From Colius striatus (Eukaryota > Chordata > Aves > Coliiformes > Coliidae), in assembly GCF_028858725.1 (NCBI RefSeq), contig NC_084760.1:8878867-8942866 (forward strand): 64,000 nt of DNA, written 5' to 3'. Under the pieces are notes generated by a model that was not told the origin of the DNA, did not search any database, and was given only the letters and a program-made list of their open reading frames with translations. Positions 46,993 to 59,350 of the stretch are shown in pieces. The first letter of the stretch is position 1, and every line of letters starts with the position of its first letter. The position numbers were made by a program, and so were the translations under genes.

Positions 46993-47096
46993 TGTTCCTA
47001 TGTGACCTGATCAAGGTGGCCCTGCTTCAATAGGGGGGTTGGACTAGATGATCTCTAAAGGTCCCTTCCAACCCCTGCCATTCTATGATTTTATGA
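46993..47096 (+). repeat. CR1 LINE 3' end
   Basis: GTTCCTATGTGACCTGATC, GGTTGGACTAGATGATCTCT and CATTCTATGATTTTATGAG. Confidence 0.9.
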
Positions 47097-49313
47097 GTAC
47101 AGAATATGCCAAACCAGATCCTCCCATTTGTTCACCAAGACACACGTGTGCATACTTCAGTATGGCAAATAAATTCCTTTTAAAGAAGATTATTCTTCCC
47201 TTATTTTCAGTGATTCACCATCATGAACAAACCAAAGGACTAATTCTACTAAGTGCTAAAATACTGTTTGAAACAACAAGAAGAAGCAGCTGCACTGAGT
47301 TGAACAGCTGTAAGGAGTCAAGCTGAGAAGATGTTAAAGTTCAAGCCTTAGTAACGCTCTGCTAGGCAGTTCTTAGTAAGTACCATCTTTTTACTAAAGT
47401 ACCTATCAGCAACAACTGAAAACCTTCAGTCCAACCAAATGCCAGGGTCTGTTTCTTCCCCTTTAACTGAACTGTAATGTAAGTAAGTGAGGTAACCGAT
47501 TTGGACATACTGTGAAGTACGAGTCATGGAACATGTTTCCACTATGTGTTAATATAAACCAGGAAAATTGTGTAACTTGTTGATGACTACTAGAATTTAC
47601 GTAGCACTGTAGAAGTTTTTGGTTGCAGCATTCATTCAGCAGCACTGGGGGTTGTGAAATCACAGGCACGTAGTCTTTTCACTCAGTTATTTGTGAGCTG
47701 TGCTTCAACATAGAAGGGAACACTTTGTCACACAAATAGTTGGGTTTCACTAGACAAAACAAGGACTGAAGCAAAACTGTTATTTTTTTTTTCCTCTAAG
47801 AATATCTAAGTGAGATTTTAAGTATCTTGCTGATAGCCATTTGCAGAGTATTTGGGAAACAAAGTCTGGGGTTGAACACAGGGAATCAGCTTCTTGTTAC
47901 ACAACATACCCTCAGCAGTGTGACTTGTCACTGTCTGTTAGATTCTGTGTCACCTCTGCAAAAAGGCAGCTGGATGATGCAAACACAGGAGAGTTATATC
48001 AAAATGTTTATCTGTTACACTGGTTTATTAATTAAGATTTTTTGCACTGCTGTCTTACTTTATGCATACATGCACAGCCAGCTGTGCTAGAAAGCTGAAA
48101 TAATTGCAATTTGGAAACCTGTTCGATAGCAGGCATGGCTGAAAGTGAATTCCCACTGCAAAGAGCATTGTTTATGAGTCACTGCAGAAATGGCATGCCC
48201 CTGGGGCAGAAAAGGATCAGAGATCCCACTGGGAGATCTGCAAACCTGGCTCCAGATTGCTTCTCTAGAAGTAAGAAGAAACAATAAGTAGGTCAGGTGG
48301 TGGGTTGTCTGTATTGCAGTAGATCTGCCAGGCAAACATTCACTGCATCCATTATCTCCCTTCAGTGACAGAAACTACTTGATCTCTGACATGATTAATA
48401 CCATCAAAAGTGGACACACTTTTGTTTGTCATGCTTTTGGATGCCATGGTTTGTGTAGAAGAAAATAATATTTAACATCAGACTGATGCTGAATGTGATG
48501 ATTGAACCACCTTTGTGGCCCACACCCCAGAAAAAGAAAAAGCAACTGACAGTTTTTTTGTACATGTGGTTTTGGCACCCAAAGGTAAAAAGCTGCTTTA
48601 TAGTGACAGAAGGTGTCAGTAACAGGAAAAGAACACAGCTAGATCAAGAACAATGGTGGATGTAACCATAGTTTGCTGACTGTGGTTATACAATAGCTGT
48701 CCTGGGTTTAACTTTGTCTTGGACTTTTCTACACTGGAAAGCTTAAAAGATCCAGCAATAAACTTCTCACATGGTTGAGTGGAATGTTTGTTTAAAGATC
48801 TGGGTTAATAATGTCAGTTTTGTAGTCGGTATGTCACTAATCTAAGAGAAACTGAGGCTCAGTGTGATACTTGGTGGCAATGCCAGGCATGTATTCAGGC
48901 AGCCTTAGAAACTAGTGTCCTGTCCCAGCCCTGCCCATCGAGTACATTTCTCTCACAAGTTCATCCAGGTTGCTTATGCAGCCACAAAATTTACCAGAGC
49001 AAGAAATTCAGCCCAGCTGAGCCTAGCAAAGAGGGAGGGGGAGGCTTGCTTGTTTTTCTGCTGCATGGGTTCCCTGCCTTGTTTCACTGCACAAACAGTT
49101 GCTCAGGGAGGATTCGTAATCAACAGTGGAGAATAAAGGGTGTGTAAGCTTGACGCTAACAGCTGAGATAAGGAAAGTGCTCAGGGAGGGCTTGCAGCTG
49201 CCAGCACTCATGTCATGTTGACCTACAGCCTACAAAAGTGTGTTACTTGTGCTAGTGTTTGGATTGCTCCCAGGAAAGAGGCCCATAGTTGGAAGCAGGG
49301 TTGCACTGGAAGG
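47097..49313. other. Intergenic, no gene recognised
   Basis: No exon recognised. A GTCCTGGGTTTAAC string near 48701 resembles the start of an avian LTR, but the match is too short to call. Confidence 0.45.
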
Positions 49314-50323
49314 AATCATAGAATCATTACTGTTGGAAAAGACCTTTAAAATTATCAAGCCCAACAAATATCTTCACACTGCCAGGCCCATCACTAAACT
49401 AAACCACATCCCTCAGCACCTCATCTGTGTGTATTTTTAATATCTCCAGGGATGGTGACTCCACCAGCTCCCTGGGCAGCCCCTTACAATGCTTAACAGC
49501 CCTCTTGGTGAAAGAGTTCTTCCTAATGTCCAATCTAAACTTCCCCTGGTGCAACTTGAGCCCATTTCCTTGTGTAGTATCTTATTATTGGAGAAAAGAG
49601 ATCAACCTCCCACCTCACTACAGCTCCCTTTCAGGTATTTGTAGAGAGTGACCATGTCACATCTCAGCCTCCTCTTCTCTGGGCCTAAACATCTCCAGCT
49701 CCCTCAGCTGCTCCTCATCACACTTGTTCTCCAGACCCCTCACCAGCTTTGTTGCCCATCTCTGGACACGCTCCAGCACCTCAGTCTCCTTCTTGGAGTG
49801 AGGGGTCCAGAAGTGGACACAGTATTTGAGGTGCAGACTCACCAGCACCAAGTACAAGGGAGCAGTCACTTCCTTGGTCCTGCTGATCACACTGTTTCTG
49901 ATACAAGCCAGGATGCCCTTGGCTGCCTTGGCCATCTGGGCACACTACTGGCTCATGTTCAGCTGGCTGCCAATTAACACCCCTGGGTCCTTTTCTGCAA
50001 GACAGCTTTCTAGCCCCTCTGCCCCAAGCCTGTTGTGCTGCCTGGGGTTATTGTGGCTCAAGTGCAGGACCGTGCCCTTGGCCTTGTTGAACCTCATGCA
50101 ATTGGCTTCAGCCTATTGCTCCAGCCTGTGCTGGTCCCTCTGAAGAACCTTCCTGCCCTCAAGCAGGTCTGTGCATCCACCCAGCTTGGTGTCATCATCA
50201 AATTTACTGAGAGTGCACTCAATCCCCTCATCCAGATCATTGATGAAGATATTAAACAGAACAGGCCCCAGCACAGAGCCCTGGGGAACACCACAGGTGA
50301 CCGGCTGCTAACTGGATTTAACT
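49314..50323 (-). repeat. CR1 LINE fragment, longest copy in the window
   Basis: About 1.0 kb antisense, from GAATCATAGAATCATTACTG to GGGGAACACCACAGGTGACC. It covers the 3' UTR and the end of ORF2. Open frames at 49657-49935 and 50094-50327 are degraded CR1 reverse-transcriptase pieces. Older subfamily (GGTCAGACATTGG-type body, [11 protein letters not shown]-like peptide). Confidence 0.93.
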
Positions 50324-53098
50324 CCACAAAAAAAGGAGCCTTAGCTTTTAATTTTTTGTTGTTAGATACATAAAAACTCTTTTCTGAGTTGCTGAGACTT
50401 CAAATACCAAGTGGGTAAAGGTTACCTAGTCACAGCTTTACCCATATGAAGCTGGTACAAACTGCAGTGGAGAGAAAAGAAAACAGTGCAGTGGGTTGTG
50501 TTTTAGGACAGAATGCCTTGTTTTTCTAAATTCTATCTGTTTCTTCTGTGGTACTTAAACTTTGCATCTAAGACACAAATAATCAAAACAGGCTTTCTAT
50601 TTTAAACCTGCATACCTTTGTGGATAACCAGTGTTGTGTCCATACTGCTTATACTCATTTGAGACTCTTGTCTCTGTGTCATCGTCCAGTGCTTTATATT
50701 TAATAAATCACTGTACCTCTGCTGTTGTGCACCAATGTTTGCTGGCACATTTTTCAAATTCTCCATGTTAGAGAACATGTAGAGGTGGAGCCTGAGTCAC
50801 AGTCCACTGAGACTGATAACAGTATTTCACTGAAGTTTAGAAGACTTAGAACCCATCACATAGTGGGTCTCTGAGAAAACATCCAGTTGTGGTAAAGAAC
50901 ATAATACTAAACTCATTTCAGCAGACCTGCCTCCCAGTACTTGGAAGAATATGTGGAGACTTTTCTTGCTAAAGGGATTTTTGAAAAGCAGTTTCTGTAG
51001 AGCAGAGGTAGATAGAGGAATTGACAAAGTGACTCTTCTAAAGAAATGTTAACATTTCCAGTAACAGCCTGCACCCTTTCAGCGAGTAAAGATCATTAGC
51101 CAAAGCCCCAGACTTCAAACTACTCAGAGATCTGGGAAATCCATTTCACGTAAGTACAGAGTCATCTTTGTACCTCCTTCCCTTTCTCAAGGTCTCTCTG
51201 AGTAACTAAAAGTCCACCTGGGCAGGCCAGTTTCATAGCAATCCTGAGCAAAGGTTTGAGTACAAGGATAACAGCTTTCTTTTTTGGTATTAATCTTAGC
51301 TTAGTTACAGCAGGTAAAACCAACAGGAGAAAGAACTGGCGTGGACTTCAACTGTAGCTGTATGAACAGCAATGGATCACAGGTGCCACATTCTCTGAGG
51401 CAAAGTCCACTCCATAGTGTCCATCACAAATTGTCACTGTGCTGTGAAGCCTAAAGCAGTGAGAATGAAAAAGAGGATCTCTAGGGAGTGACAAACATAC
51501 TTCAAACAAAAACAAACCCCAAACCCAACTTTTCCTTTCTCTAAGGAATGCTTGGAAGACATGAATTTACCACCCATACAACATCATTCTCTAAAATGGC
51601 ATTTGTCATCTATTCTTAGGGCTCCCTAGAACAGTGATGCTGCAGATGGATGTGCTAAGACACTCCTCTTACTCTCTACTTCCTTTTGAGTGAGGCTTTT
51701 TCAGCAAAAATTAGCGTGTGTTCTTGCAAAGCGTGTTCCACAGTGCACACCAACAGGAAGCAAAACTAACCTCACAAGGGCAACCTTTGAGCATTTGGTT
51801 TTATATAGAAACATGGATGCATACCTATCTTTTACTATAACTTAATGATATTTATGCAATATAAACATACATTCAGCTTTGATTTTAAAGAAAGCCAGAA
51901 TGATCACTTTGCTTTACTTTGTGTTCCTCTCCTTTGCCTTTGGCCAGTTTCTTGGGGTATTTTCAGGACTGCAAACACCTCAGGACAGAGACTGTGCTGT
52001 TCATTTACATGTGTACAGTATGTTCTGCATAGTTTCTGTAATAAAGACATATAAATAAAAAGAGGTCTGTATGTATTTTCTCAGGTACTGTATTATAGCT
52101 CATACATGCATTATTCTCTAGAGGTTTATATTCATGTATATCCGTAGTATACACATCTACAGGCATATATTTGTGATGCCAGTCTGAGAGAGTGCCTATG
52201 GGTAATAATCTTTTCTTTGTGTGACTGATCACATGAGAAAAAGATTTCTGCCAGTATAGCAACCCAGAATTTGACCATCATGTACACAGGTCTGGAGGCT
52301 GAAACACTAACCCTCTCTTGGCTATGACTGAAACACTGACGCTGTCTTGGCTATTTCAGGCTGTAGAGAAGTGGTTACCCTCTATCAGCTACTGATGGCC
52401 CTAGTCTGCCAGCCACATTAGCCATGAGCTCAGTTACTCCATTACTTTTAACCACAGCCTCCATTCAGGGTAACATTTTTACTGAAGTAGCCATATTCAG
52501 GCAGAAACTAGAAAGTGTAGCAACAGAACACTGTTTTATTTTGTGGAATCCAGTCCCTCTCCAGCCCAGCTCCAAAGACTGTGAGTCATGCTTTCCACTT
52601 GCATAAATTAGATAAGCTTCTTGTATATTATGTCATACTGTTAGCCCCTCCTGCTAGTCATCTTCCGTTGTGAAATCTTAGTACGTTGATTACTTTAGCC
52701 ATACTCAAAACACACTACTGCCCTATGATTTTGTTTTATACAATAGACCATATATTCTTGAATGTTCCATCTGGGTATTTTTAGTGTAGATTTCTATTGA
52801 AAATCTTCTTTCCTAGCTGATGTGAGTAGGGCCTCAGGTGTCTAGGTCAAATAGTGAGAACTCTAGGGAGATCGGTCTTCCAGGAATGCCTGTCATTATA
52901 AGCTTCTTGTCCAGCTGTTTCTGTGTCAGATGAAACACACCATCATTTCAGCTGCAGAGGAAAAATAGCAAAGTATCCTGTTTTCCAGGCCTGCAAGTCA
53001 CAGCTGTTGTTCATCTTCAAGAACAAAATCTTCTGGACAGACAGGTACCTTCTTCCCTCTGTGCAGACACACATCTTTGAATTCTTTCCCAGATGGTA
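50324..53098. other. Intergenic, no gene recognised
   Basis: About 2.8 kb of AT-rich unique sequence with only short open frames. Nothing recognised. Confidence 0.5.
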
Positions 53099-53276
53099 TG
53101 GAGCCCTGTCACAGGCTGCCCAGAGGGGTTGTGGAGGCTCCTTCCTTGCAGGTCTTCAAGACCCACCTGGACATTTTCCTATGTGACCTGATCTAGGTGA
53201 CCCTGCTTCTGCAGGGGGGTTGGACTAGATGATCTTTAAAGGTCCCTTCCAACCGCTACCATTCTGTGATTCTGTG
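53099..53276 (+). repeat. CR1 LINE 3' fragment
   Basis: GGAGCCCTGTCACAGGCTGCC, GGAGGCTCCTTCCTTGCAGG and the tail CATTCTGTGATTCTGTGG. Confidence 0.92.
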
Positions 53277-54604
53277 GATCTGCAAAGTAGATGATCTGCC
53301 ATGTCTGCATGTCAGAGCTATGACTGTTAATGTCTCCTGAGTGATGTGAGACTTCCATGTCATCATTACAGCACTTGCATGTTTGGTGGTGTAGTCTGAT
53401 GGCTTGTGATGGCTACACAAAGCATGAAACCTAATTCAGGGACCTGGATTTAAAGCAGCTCCATGCCAAGCTCACTGTGTGCCCCCTGCCTACATACAGT
53501 GATTTACTCTAGGGGTTGAACTAATGCTGTAATACGTTAGAGGCTCAAGCTGAAAGTGTCATATTCCCAGAATGAAAACATGAAGGAGAAATTTAAGGTT
53601 TAGACAGACTTGAAAGCAAGCTGCTTATATTGCACTCATTAGTTAATTTCATTACTCTTAGAGAGATGAGAGTGTAGTCTATATTCTACTAATTGTCTGT
53701 GTTGTCTTCTTTTGGAAATTGTATTAAGGACTGTATCATCATCTCACACTAGGGAATGACTCCAGGAGTTGATTTTGCTATTTCATGCTGTTTCCTGTTT
53801 ATTTTGGACAGGAAAAGGAACCATGCTTTACTTTGAAGTCTGTGAGGTCCTGGTGCCCCCTAACGTCTTTGAAATTTAGGCCTGGTAATTTTGTTGCTGA
53901 CTTCCTCTCAAAGCTTTCTGTAAGACAACTGTACATGCCATTTTATTTTCTCAAATACATTGCAACACTTTAAACTTTGTTTAATCATCCCATTTTGTTA
54001 TTGTATACATATAAGGAATAAAACCTCCCTTTCTCTTAAAATCTTATTTTCATTTTCAAACCCAGAAAACTAATTTGTGTCACAAGTTAGGTTCTGAATT
54101 GTTGACACCAGATGAATAGGCATCAATTAAAAAATGGTGATCTCCTTGTTTTTGTTCTGATTTTTAAGTGAGACAGTGCACACTCAGGATTTTTAAATGC
54201 AGAAGCCTACAAGTGTGTTAGAGAACTCATCCATAAGCTATTACAATATTAACTTTCCCTTAAATCTAAAAGAATGTTTTCATTGTACTGTTTTTAGTTG
54301 GTGGGGTTTCTTTTTGCTTCTGATACTATTAGAATCTAAATACTATTGGTATACAGAATGACTACAGTAGTTAAAATATTTACTCAGATTTGGACAGGTC
54401 CAGACAAGGGTTTCACGCGTGCTGAAAGGAAACCAGTCACAAAGGAACATTGTACTAGACATCCATTTTGTTGTAAGTCAGTCTGCTGTGACATAAAAAA
54501 CAATCAAAAAGTAATGAATTAATTGAATCAGTAAATAAGAAATATATTTTGCTGTGTTCCACATACAATAACTGACAGGTTTATGGCATCAAGAGAAGAA
54601 AAAA
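53277..54604. other. Intergenic, no gene recognised
   Basis: AT-rich unique sequence between two CR1 copies. Nothing recognised. Confidence 0.5.
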
Positions 54605-54954
54605 GGAGACTGAGAGGGGATCTTATTAATATTTACAAATATCTAAAGGGTGGGTGTCAGGAGGTTGGGGCATCCATTTTTTCTATTGTATCTAGCAACA
54701 GGACAAGGGGTAATGGGATGAAGCTGGAACACAAAAAGTTCCACTTAAACATCAGAAAAAACTATTTTACTGTGAGGTGAGGGAGCCCTGGCACAGGCTG
54801 CCCAGGGAGGGTGTGGAGTCTCCTTCCTTGGAGGTCTTATTGACCTGCCTGGACATGTTCCTGTGTGACCTGATCTAAGTGAACCTGCTTCTGCAGGGGG
54901 GTTGGACTAGATGATCTCTAAAGGTTCTTTCCAACCCTACTATTCTATGATTCT
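54605..54954 (+). repeat. CR1 LINE 3' fragment, young subfamily
   Basis: From GGAGACTGAGAGGGGATCTT through ATGAAGCTGGAACACAAAAAG to TATTCTATGATTC. Confidence 0.93.
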
Positions 54955-56352
54955 GGTTTTATTTTCTTCTTATATTCATTATTACTTTATGAATACATGG
55001 AAAATAATGTTATACTGAGAGCAGTAGTGGGGTTGTTGCCCTACATCAGTATAAAAGAGGCAACACCACATGTTCTTCCTTCAGAAAAGAAGCCCTAATT
55101 TATCCACTCCGGTAATTTGCACAGAACAAGTTATCTAGATACTTACCATACTAATAACTGACATTGAAAGTGTAAGGTTATTCATTGGTAATGATTTGGT
55201 TAAATGTTCAGTTCACAATTAGGGAAGAAGTTAAAGTGTGCACAGGGGGTTTAGTATGTGGGGTTTTTTAATGGTTTTAAGTCAAGGGAGAATTCAAATA
55301 CAGCTCTCCGCCACCTGAAACAATGTGGCTGAGCTGAAACCAAAGAAGTCAACATACTGATGGCAGAGAGGATGAACTGCATCTTGGGACAAAAGACTTA
55401 ATTGCAGTGTCTGCTCTGCCAGGAAAAGGATTGAAAGTGGCAAGCAGAAACCAGTTAATGGATATAGGCATCTTCGTGGCTGTAGATAAAGTGAATTGAT
55501 ATACAGAAAACAGAGAATGTTAGATCATAGACTATTAGAACACTTGCAGTTGCCTTCTAAATGCAATCCTTCAAACAACCGCTACACCCACCTACGTGTT
55601 CCTAGCTCAAACACAGCTTTATCTGCTTCACAGAGTCACGTGAAGATTCCAGGAACTTAGTGTCCTCAGCTGGTGCATCAGAAAGAAAAGTCATCTTAAG
55701 TATTAAATGTCACAAGGTCAAACAGGAAAGGGTGTCTGCTCAGACTGATGTCACCCTCAAACGTCATCCCATGCCTGTGCAAATTGTTTCAAAGTATCTA
55801 ACATGGCAAAGTCCAGTGTAAACTACATATATGCACAACAGGGAGCACCAGCTGTAGGTAACCCAAGTTCTCCAGATCCGAAGGTCACCTCACTGAGGTA
55901 ATGCCAGAGCACATTATGAGTAAACAGTCACTTCAGTCACTTGAAATCCATGTTGTGTCTGTGAGAGGCAACACAGCAACATGTTCTCAGATGTGACCAT
56001 TACTCTGCTGGAGAATACTGGACTTTTTGGTGACTGAATTTTCCCCATGTAAAATTCCATCCAGAATATGCTGAACAATGATGATGGAAACAGGGATTAG
56101 TCCCTGCTTCTATATTCCCTGTTCTGTGTTTCACTTCTTAATATCATACTTATAGCATGATTTATAACACTCAGTTTAAAATGTAGATGAAAACCAGCAT
56201 TCCTAAGTCACCATCAACTGATCAACAGAACACGACTCATCTTGCTCAATAGAATCTGTGGCACTGCTTTGCTGGGGGAAAAGAAAGGAACAACCTGCTT
56301 CCTTTCTTATTCAACAACTGGCTTCAAACTGTCATCATTTTTGGTACCTGAT
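54955..56352. other. Intergenic, no gene recognised
   Basis: AT-rich sequence. No feature supported. Confidence 0.5.
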
Positions 56353-56527
56353 GTCACAGAATCTCAAGGGTTGGAAGGGATCTCGAAAGATCATCCAGTG
56401 CAACCCCTCTGCCAGAGCAGGACCACCTAGAGCAGGTCACACAGGAACTCACCCAGGTGGGTCTGAATGTCTCCAGAGAAGGAGACTCCACAACCCATCT
56501 AGGCAGTCCCTTCCAGTGCTCCCTCAC
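56353..56527 (-). repeat. CR1 LINE 3' fragment
   Basis: GTCACAGAATCTCAAGGGTTG, GATCATCCAGTGCAACCCC and CTCCAGAGAAGGAGACTCC in antisense orientation. Confidence 0.92.
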
Positions 56528-57514
56528 ATCTCCACACAATATTTTTGCTCTGTAACTGCTGTTTGTTTTAAAAAACACAGCAGATTCTTTATACGATAAC
56601 AGAGATTATTGCTCATTCATCATATTTGTACTATCCTTCACCTCTGCGAATGCTTTCGTTGCTATTTTTGCCAAGCTGCTGATAGTACTGTATGTTACTC
56701 CTAATTTATTGAAACCAGAAACCGACAATCTTGCAGTTCCTCGCACTCGTTTCGCTTTCTCTTCTGGCTGGTCTTCAGCACCACCTGGTGTCCAACTGGT
56801 TGTCTCGTAAAGGAAAGATCAGCACTATAGTTCAGATATCGTTAGGAGTATCGTTTTGATGGAAGTGTATTAGGATAAATAATACAGCCTCTCACTGTAG
56901 CATGACTTTTGATTTTGGTTAGAATGAGAAGATGACTATCTGATGATGACAAAAGCATTAGAGGACAACATTCAGAGCCTTCCAGTGTAGGAAGGGAACC
57001 TAATGACTCAGGTATGCAAAGTACTTAACCGACCACCTCAGTTACTATCAGAGGATATTCTAGGGAAGAAGCTATGTCTAATAAAATCTAGAGTGATAAG
57101 ATGCAGCAGGAAACACAGTCACTGCTTGATGAAGTTTTTCATAAATTCTAGACAGATCAAATGATTTCCCTTGTTTTGATGTGTTCACAGAACCTCAGGG
57201 CTCCCTGTTGCATCTCTACACATTGCTGCTTAGTTCTGCAAGCTGTTGCACATACTGACGGGCAAAGGCAGCACACCTGGCTTAGAGGAAAACAGAAAGT
57301 TCAGACAGAACGGTACTGAAATGCAAGTATCTAAAAATAAACTATGAAAACCAGTATAATTTACTGCTGTTGTTTCTTAATGCTTCACTGAAGCCACCTG
57401 CACCATTTTTGGCTAGGACAATTTTCCTCACAGTAGCTTGTAAGATGCTGTATTTCAGATTTGTGACCAAAACACTGCTGGTAACACAGGGATGTTTTAG
57501 CTAAAGCTGAACAG
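56528..57514. other. Intergenic, no gene recognised
   Basis: No exon or repeat recognised. Confidence 0.5.
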
Positions 57515-57930
57515 TGCTTGAGCAGCATCAAGACTTTTCCTGCTTCTCACACTGCCCTGCCAGGGGGTGGGGGGGCACAAGAATTTGAGAGGTGACACAC
57601 CTGGGACAGCTGACCCCAACTGACCAAAGCAATGTATCAGACCCAATGATGATGTGCTCAGCAATAAAAACTGGGAAGAGAAACACGAGGACATTTGGAG
57701 TTAGGGCGTTTGTTATCATGTAACTGTTTGTGATGGAGCCCTAGTTACCTGGAAATGGCTAAACACCTGCTTGCCAATGGGAAGCTGTGAGTGAATTCCT
57801 TATTTTCTCTTATCTTTCAATGAACTAATGAGTTTTCTCACTTTTACCCTTCTGGCTCTTACCCTATCCTGCTGTGGGAAAAAGACAGCGAGTGGCTGCA
57901 TGGGACTTCACTGCCTTAAAAGCAGCTGCA
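57515..57930 (+). mobile_element. LTR of an avian ERVL-type retrovirus
   Basis: Recognised by the order CTGCTTCTCACACTGCCCTG, GACAGCTGACCCCAACTG, a polyadenylation signal in CAGCAATAAAAACTGGG (about 57662), CGTTTGTTATCATGTAACTG, GAGTTTTCTCACTTTTACCC and GAGTGGCTGCATGG. This is the layout of a common avian LTR in plus orientation. The ends are degraded and no internal genes are present. Confidence 0.7.
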
Positions 57931-58329
57931 TGGGACTCTTGCTGCATTAAACTTCACCACAACCTTAAATATTCCTTTTATCTAGGCAAACACTGCCAAG
58001 CTACAATTCCTCATCAGAGCCCAGGTAAGTAGACTGCTTTAAGCCCATGGAGAATTCTCACTGGGATTTTACACAGAAACACAGTTTTTGTTACATGGAC
58101 ATCTCTGCAAACCTAACCGTTCTGGCCATGCCTTTTTACAAAAGAAGAAGGGGGCACCTCTGCTACACTAGCAAATGTCCTACATGCAGACTAGAACAAC
58201 TGGAACGGGGATCCACCTATTTTCACTTCCAGTCCTGGCTATAAGGGAACATCCAGGGGAAACTTAAAGTAGGGCAAGCACGTCTGTGCAAGCCGCCAGC
58301 TATTTTCAGCTCAGGACGTTTCCCGAGCC

Positions 58330-58337
58330 TGACGTCA
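58330..58337. promoter_or_regulatory. RNGTT: Palindromic CRE (TGACGTCA)
   Basis: Full consensus cAMP-response element at the upstream edge of the RNGTT CpG island, 700 bp before the start codon. A candidate CREB/ATF site for RNGTT. Confidence 0.5.
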
Positions 58338-58379
58338 CTTGCTACTTTAGTAGCCTTCAATTACTTTCTCTTTCAAGTG

Positions 58380-59350
58380 CCTGAAGCCCAGGCAGTGTTC
58401 CCACGCGTAGCAGCCGTCCCGAGCGAGTCCCGCCGCTCCGGTTGCTGCCGCAGCAGCGGCTCCTCCTCCAGCTGCCTCTCGCCCCGCCCCCGCCGCTTTG
58501 TGACGGCTGGCCCCACAGCGGGCTGCGGCTACCTCCTTCCCATCCTGAGGAACCTGAGCTACTGCGCTCGTCTCCCGAGTTACAACTGCCTTAATTCCCA
58601 CCGCGAGTCGTTTCCCACCCCGTTTCCCCTCTTTGTTCCAGAGACGAGGGGGCAGCCTCAGCCGAGCCCCGCGCCCGCGCCGCCTTTCCCGCTACCGGCC
58701 CCGCAGCCTGACACTTGCCGCGCAGCCGTTTCCCCGCTCCCCTCCATCCCTCCCTAAAGCCTCAGCCCGGCCTCGCGGCCCGCCGGCGCCAGGCTCGGGC
58801 CGTGCCGTGCCGGGCCGGGCAGGCGGCGGCTAAGCCCCGCCGCCCCCAGGAAGCGGAAGCGGCGGCCGCGGTGCAGTGTGGGCCGGCGGCGGCTGAGGCG
58901 GAGCTGGGTCTGAATGAAGGCGCCGCGGGCGAGGGGCTGCCGGCGCCGCTGAGCGCCCCGGGGTCGCGCCCGCCCCGCACCCCTTTCTCCCTTCCCCTTC
59001 CCTCCGCGGGCGGGCTGCGGCCGCCCGGCCCACGACATGTCCTACAACAAGATCCCGCCGCGCTGGCTCCACTGCCCCAGGAGAGGGCAGCCCGTGGCAG
59101 GTGAGCGCCCGGTCCGGCCCGGCCCGGCCCAGTCCTGCCTGTCCCGTCCCGTTCCGTTTCATCCCCGAGCAGCTGCGTGGCCGCAGTTATCTCCTCTCCG
59201 CTGCGCTCCCCTGCCCGCCGGGCTTGCCTACCCCCTGCTTCCCGCTCCTTGGGACCACCGCGGCCCCTTGCCCTCCGGGCCGGCCGGGGCTCTTTGTCCT
59301 TGATGCGGCCGATCCCGCCTGAGCGCCGCTGGCCCGTGTTTGTCCCGGTG
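58380..59350 (+). promoter_or_regulatory. RNGTT: CpG island promoter of RNGTT
   Basis: CpG-dense sequence ending shortly after coding exon 1, with no TATA box. A tandem ETS-like site (AGGAAGCGGAAGC, 58848-58860) lies about 180 bp before the ATG, a usual place for a housekeeping transcription start. Confidence 0.8.
59037..59100 (+). CDS. RNGTT: RNGTT coding exon 1
   Basis: 64 bp: ATG through codon 21 plus one base. Donor GTGGCAG|GTGAGC. Encodes [18 protein letters not shown]. Confidence 0.95.
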
